This document shows positions 14,157 through 15,380 of a stretch of 15,380 nucleotides of DNA, in pieces. The notes beneath the pieces were generated by a model. That model was not told the DNA's origin and ran no database searches. It worked only from the letters and a program-made list of their open reading frames with translations. Position 1 is the first letter of the stretch, and every line of letters starts with the position of its first letter. Where the stretch lies: the NCBI GenBank assembly GCA_937889705.1, contig CALBYO010000141.1, positions 1 through 15,380 of the forward strand, given 5' to 3'. This DNA comes from an uncultured Bacillota bacterium (GTDB taxonomy: Bacteria; Bacillota; Clostridia; Christensenellales; UBA1242). The position numbers were made by a program, and so were the translations under genes.

Positions 14157-14789
14157 TTAAGCTTTAACCGCTTCTTTAATCATTACGATTGAGCCTTTTG
14201 GACCTGGAACGCAACCTTTAATTAAAAGGATATTCCTGTCTGCATCAACCTTAACAACTTCAAGATTTTGGATTGTAACATTTTCATAACCATATCGACC
14301 TGGCATTTTTTTGTTTTTGAACACTCTTGATGGTGTTGAGTTAGCACCCATTGAACCAACTTCTCTATGAACAGGGCCAACACCGTGTGTCATTTTTAAG
14401 CGGTGAGCATTCCATCTTTGGATATTACCTGTAAATCCTCTACCTCTTGTTCTTCCTGAAACATCAACCATATCTTTTTCAGCAAAGATATCAGCTTTAA
14501 TTTCAGCACCGATTTCATAATCGTTTGAATTTTCAAATCTAAATTCTTTAATAATTTTTGAAGGTTCTACATTTGCTTTTTTAAGTAAGCCAAGAACAGG
14601 TTTGTTAACTCTGTTTTCTTTGGTTTTGTTAAAAGCAACAACAACTGAATTATAACCTTCTTTGTCTGTTGTCTTCTTTTGGACAACATAGCATGGACCA
14701 GCTTCAACAACTGTTACTGGAACAACCAAACCTTCAGGCGTGAAGATTTGTGTCATGCCGAGTTTTTTACCTAATATAGCTTTTTTCAT
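14157..14789 (-). CDS. rplC: 50S ribosomal protein L3
   Basis: L3 is an early 50S assembly protein whose long loop reaches the peptidyl-transferase centre. The 210-residue product starts MKKAILGKKLGMTQIFTPEG. The central loop has SGRTRGRGFTGNIQRW at 111-126 and then THGVGPVHREVGSMGANSTP, the pattern seen in clostridial L3. The C-terminal half carries VTIQNLEVVKVDADRN and VPGPKGSIVMIKEAVK. The loop tip reads MPGRYG where many relatives have AGHMG or AGHYG. It lies 14 nt after rpsJ with an AAGGAGAGA ribosome binding site. Confidence 0.98.
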   Translation of the reverse strand: MKKAILGKKLGMTQIFTPEGLVVPVTVVEAGPCYVVQKKTTDKEGYNSVVVAFNKTKENRVNKPVLGLLKKANVEPSKIIKEFRFENSNDYEIGAEIKADIFAEKDMVDVSGRTRGRGFTGNIQRWNAHRLKMTHGVGPVHREVGSMGANSTPSRVFKNKKMPGRYGYENVTIQNLEVVKVDADRNILLIKGCVPGPKGSIVMIKEAVKA

Positions 14790-14803
14790 TATATCTTCTC
14801 TCC

Positions 14804-15112
14804 TTAAAGTTTAATTTTGACGTCAACGCCTGCTGGCAAGTCAAGTTTCATAAGCGATTCAATCGCTTTTTGTGTTGGACTGTACACATCAATCATTCTT
14901 TTGTGTGTCCTGCATTCGAATTGTTCACGACTATCTTTGTGTTTGTGTGGTGAACGAATGACTGTTACCACTTCTTTGTCTGTTGGAAGTGGAATAGGTC
15001 CTGCTACCTTAGAGCCATTTTTGTTAGCTGCATCAATAATTCTTGTGCAAGCTTGATCTAACAATGCGTGATCATAGGCTTTAAGTTTAATTCTCATTTT
15101 TTGCGATGCCAT
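14804..15112 (-). CDS. rpsJ: 30S ribosomal protein S10
   Basis: S10 is a 30S head protein and also the transcription factor NusE, which acts with NusB in antitermination and links ribosomes to RNA polymerase through NusG. The 102-residue product begins MASQKMRIKLKAYDHALLDQ. It has the family signature SPHKHKDSREQFE at 54-66 and the closing DLPAGVDVKIKL. It is the first gene of the transcription unit, preceded by a leader with a strong AGGAGG site and a candidate promoter. The genes often found just upstream in Firmicutes (tuf, fusA) are not directly next to it here. Confidence 0.98.
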   Translation of the reverse strand: MASQKMRIKLKAYDHALLDQACTRIIDAANKNGSKVAGPIPLPTDKEVVTVIRSPHKHKDSREQFECRTHKRMIDVYSPTQKAIESLMKLDLPAGVDVKIKL

Positions 15113-15239
15113 TTTAAAATCCTCCTGTCTTAATCTAAATAACCCCGTTGTGACAAGTAGCCCATGCTGCCAGTATCAATCAAAGTTGACTTTGCAAACC
15201 AATAAACTAATGAATTAGCATCTATATGCATATTTTTAT
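15113..15239 (-). promoter_or_regulatory. 5' leader of the ribosomal operon with small hairpins
   Basis: About 127 nt separate the expected transcription start from the rpsJ ATG. Three inverted repeats can be read in order. CTAAT/ATTAG lies at 15218-15207. CAAAG/CTTTG with a TCAA loop lies at 15194-15181. CTTGTC/GACAGG lies at 15157-15124, one G-U pair included, with AAC-GGG-GTT nested inside. A palindrome ATATGCATAT at 15224-15233 lies near the start of the leader. I recognise no known riboswitch, T-box or r-protein leader consensus. Autoregulation by a ribosomal protein is a reasonable guess because S10 leaders play this role in other bacteria, but the sequence alone does not show it. Confidence 0.45.
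15119..15126 (-). promoter_or_regulatory. Ribosome binding site of rpsJ, partly inside a hairpin
   Basis: AGGAGGAT on the minus strand is close to the ideal anti-16S match. AGGAGG at 15126-15121 is 8 nt before the ATG at 15112. Its first bases belong to the GACAGG arm of a possible hairpin (15124-15157), so initiation could be modulated by RNA structure. Confidence 0.85.
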
Positions 15240-15245
15240 ATATTA

Positions 15246-15272
15246 ATTATACAACGATGCCGTGTGTGTCAC
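15246..15272 (-). promoter_or_regulatory. Candidate sigma-A-type promoter of the operon
   Basis: On the minus strand a perfect -10 box TATAAT lies at 15251-15246. A GTGACA box, five of six matches to TTGACA, lies at 15272-15267. The spacer is 15 nt, two shorter than ideal. The start site would fall near 15239. It is the only strong promoter-like pair in the region upstream of rpsJ, and its position and direction fit the operon. Confidence 0.55.
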
Positions 15273-15282
15273 GCTAATACTC

Positions 15283-15317
15283 AAAAAAAATTAACGAATT
15301 TTGCGGGGCGCGAAAAT
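15283..15317 (-). terminator. Possible terminator of the upstream gene
   Basis: Reading the minus strand, ATTTT-C-GCG, a CCC loop, then CGC-AAAAT forms an 8-bp stem with one bulged C (15317-15298). Seven nucleotides on comes a run of eight T (15290-15283). The sequence between and around (AAAATT-CGTT-AATTTT) can also pair as an AT stem directly before the last Ts. It lies just after a stop codon at 15331-15329 and just before the candidate promoter. The T-run is farther from the GC stem than in a classical terminator, so confidence is low. Confidence 0.4.
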
Positions 15318-15328
15318 CAATGTTTTCA

Positions 15329-15379
15329 CTAGTCCACATAAGTTCTCTCAACTTGCGCTCGCTTAGCAATTTGAGTAAC
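15329..15379 (-). CDS. Possible 3' end of an unidentified upstream gene
   Basis: The first 51 bases in this minus-strand frame encode VTQIAKRAQVERTYVD and then a TAG stop at 15331-15329; the gene would continue beyond the window. I do not recognise the family, and it does not match the usual ends of EF-Tu, EF-G, S7 or RpoC. The frame is favoured because the hairpin and T-run lie just downstream of its stop. A competing minus-strand frame stays open from 15378 to a TAG at 15276-15274 but would run through that hairpin. Sixteen residues are too few for a firm gene call. Confidence 0.3.
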   Translation of the reverse strand, partial: VTQIAKRAQVERTYVD

Positions 15380-15380
15380 C

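Noticed and set aside
15186..15214. Plus-strand TTGACT resembling a -35 box
   Set aside because: It is part of the CAAAG/CTTTG palindrome, the matching -10 position (AATGAA) is poor, and no plus-strand gene follows.
15113..15239. T-box or known riboswitch in the rpsJ leader
   Set aside because: No T-box consensus, anti-terminator or terminator, and no recognisable riboswitch core, is present in the 127 nt.
15274..15378. Alternative minus-strand frame ending at 15274
   Set aside because: It stays open for 34 codons, but it would read through the hairpin and T-run at 15283-15317 and ends in a run of A/T codons typical of noncoding DNA; the shorter frame ending at 15329 fits the context better. 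Not fully excluded.

Overview
The window is the bacterial ribosomal-protein supercluster (S10, spc and alpha operons run together), read entirely on the minus strand from the right edge to the left. It holds 31 complete genes and the first codons of a 32nd. The DNA is AT-rich with mostly A/T third positions. TAA and TAG are the usual stops; TGA is used as a stop at rplP, so the standard bacterial code applies. Several traits point to an uncultured or gut-type member of the Clostridia/Firmicutes: rpsD (S4) lies between rpsK and rpoA, a small KOW RNA-binding gene lies between map and infA, Adk has a four-cysteine zinc LID, S14 is the short zinc form, and S4, L24 and L36 also carry their zinc motifs. 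I cannot place it more finely from this window.

Layout in transcription order. 15380-15329: tail of an unidentified upstream reading frame, followed by a weak terminator-like hairpin and T-run (15317-15283). 15272-15246: a candidate promoter with a perfect TATAAT. About 15239-15113: a leader of roughly 127 nt with three small inverted repeats; the last could mask part of the rpsJ Shine-Dalgarno. 15112-10068: S10 block (rpsJ, rplC, rplD, rplW, rplB, rpsS, rplV, rpsC, rplP, rpmC, rpsQ). 10051-2650: spc block (rplN, rplX, rplE, rpsN, rpsH, rplF, rplR, rpsE, rpmD, rplO, secY, adk, map, KOW gene, infA). 2639-1: rpmJ, then a 94-nt gap with an imperfect inverted repeat, then the alpha block (rpsM, rpsK, rpsD, rpoA, start of rplQ).

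Spacing is tight throughout. Most gaps are 1-20 nt, several stop/start pairs overlap (rplD/rplW, rpsC/rplP, rplP/rpmC, rplO/secY), and each gene has a purine-rich ribosome binding site often lying inside the end of the gene before it. I see no convincing terminator or internal promoter between rpsJ and rplQ, so the simplest reading is one transcription unit of about 15 kb. It links ribosome assembly (25 complete r-protein genes), translation initiation (IF-1), N-terminal methionine removal (MAP), protein export (SecY), adenylate balance (Adk) and transcription (RNA polymerase alpha).

I found no mobile element, CRISPR array, tRNA or rRNA, and no clearly new system. The points worth a second look are modest: the structured gap before rpsM, the rpsJ leader, charged extensions on S5 and L24, the KOW gene, and the unidentified tail at the right edge.
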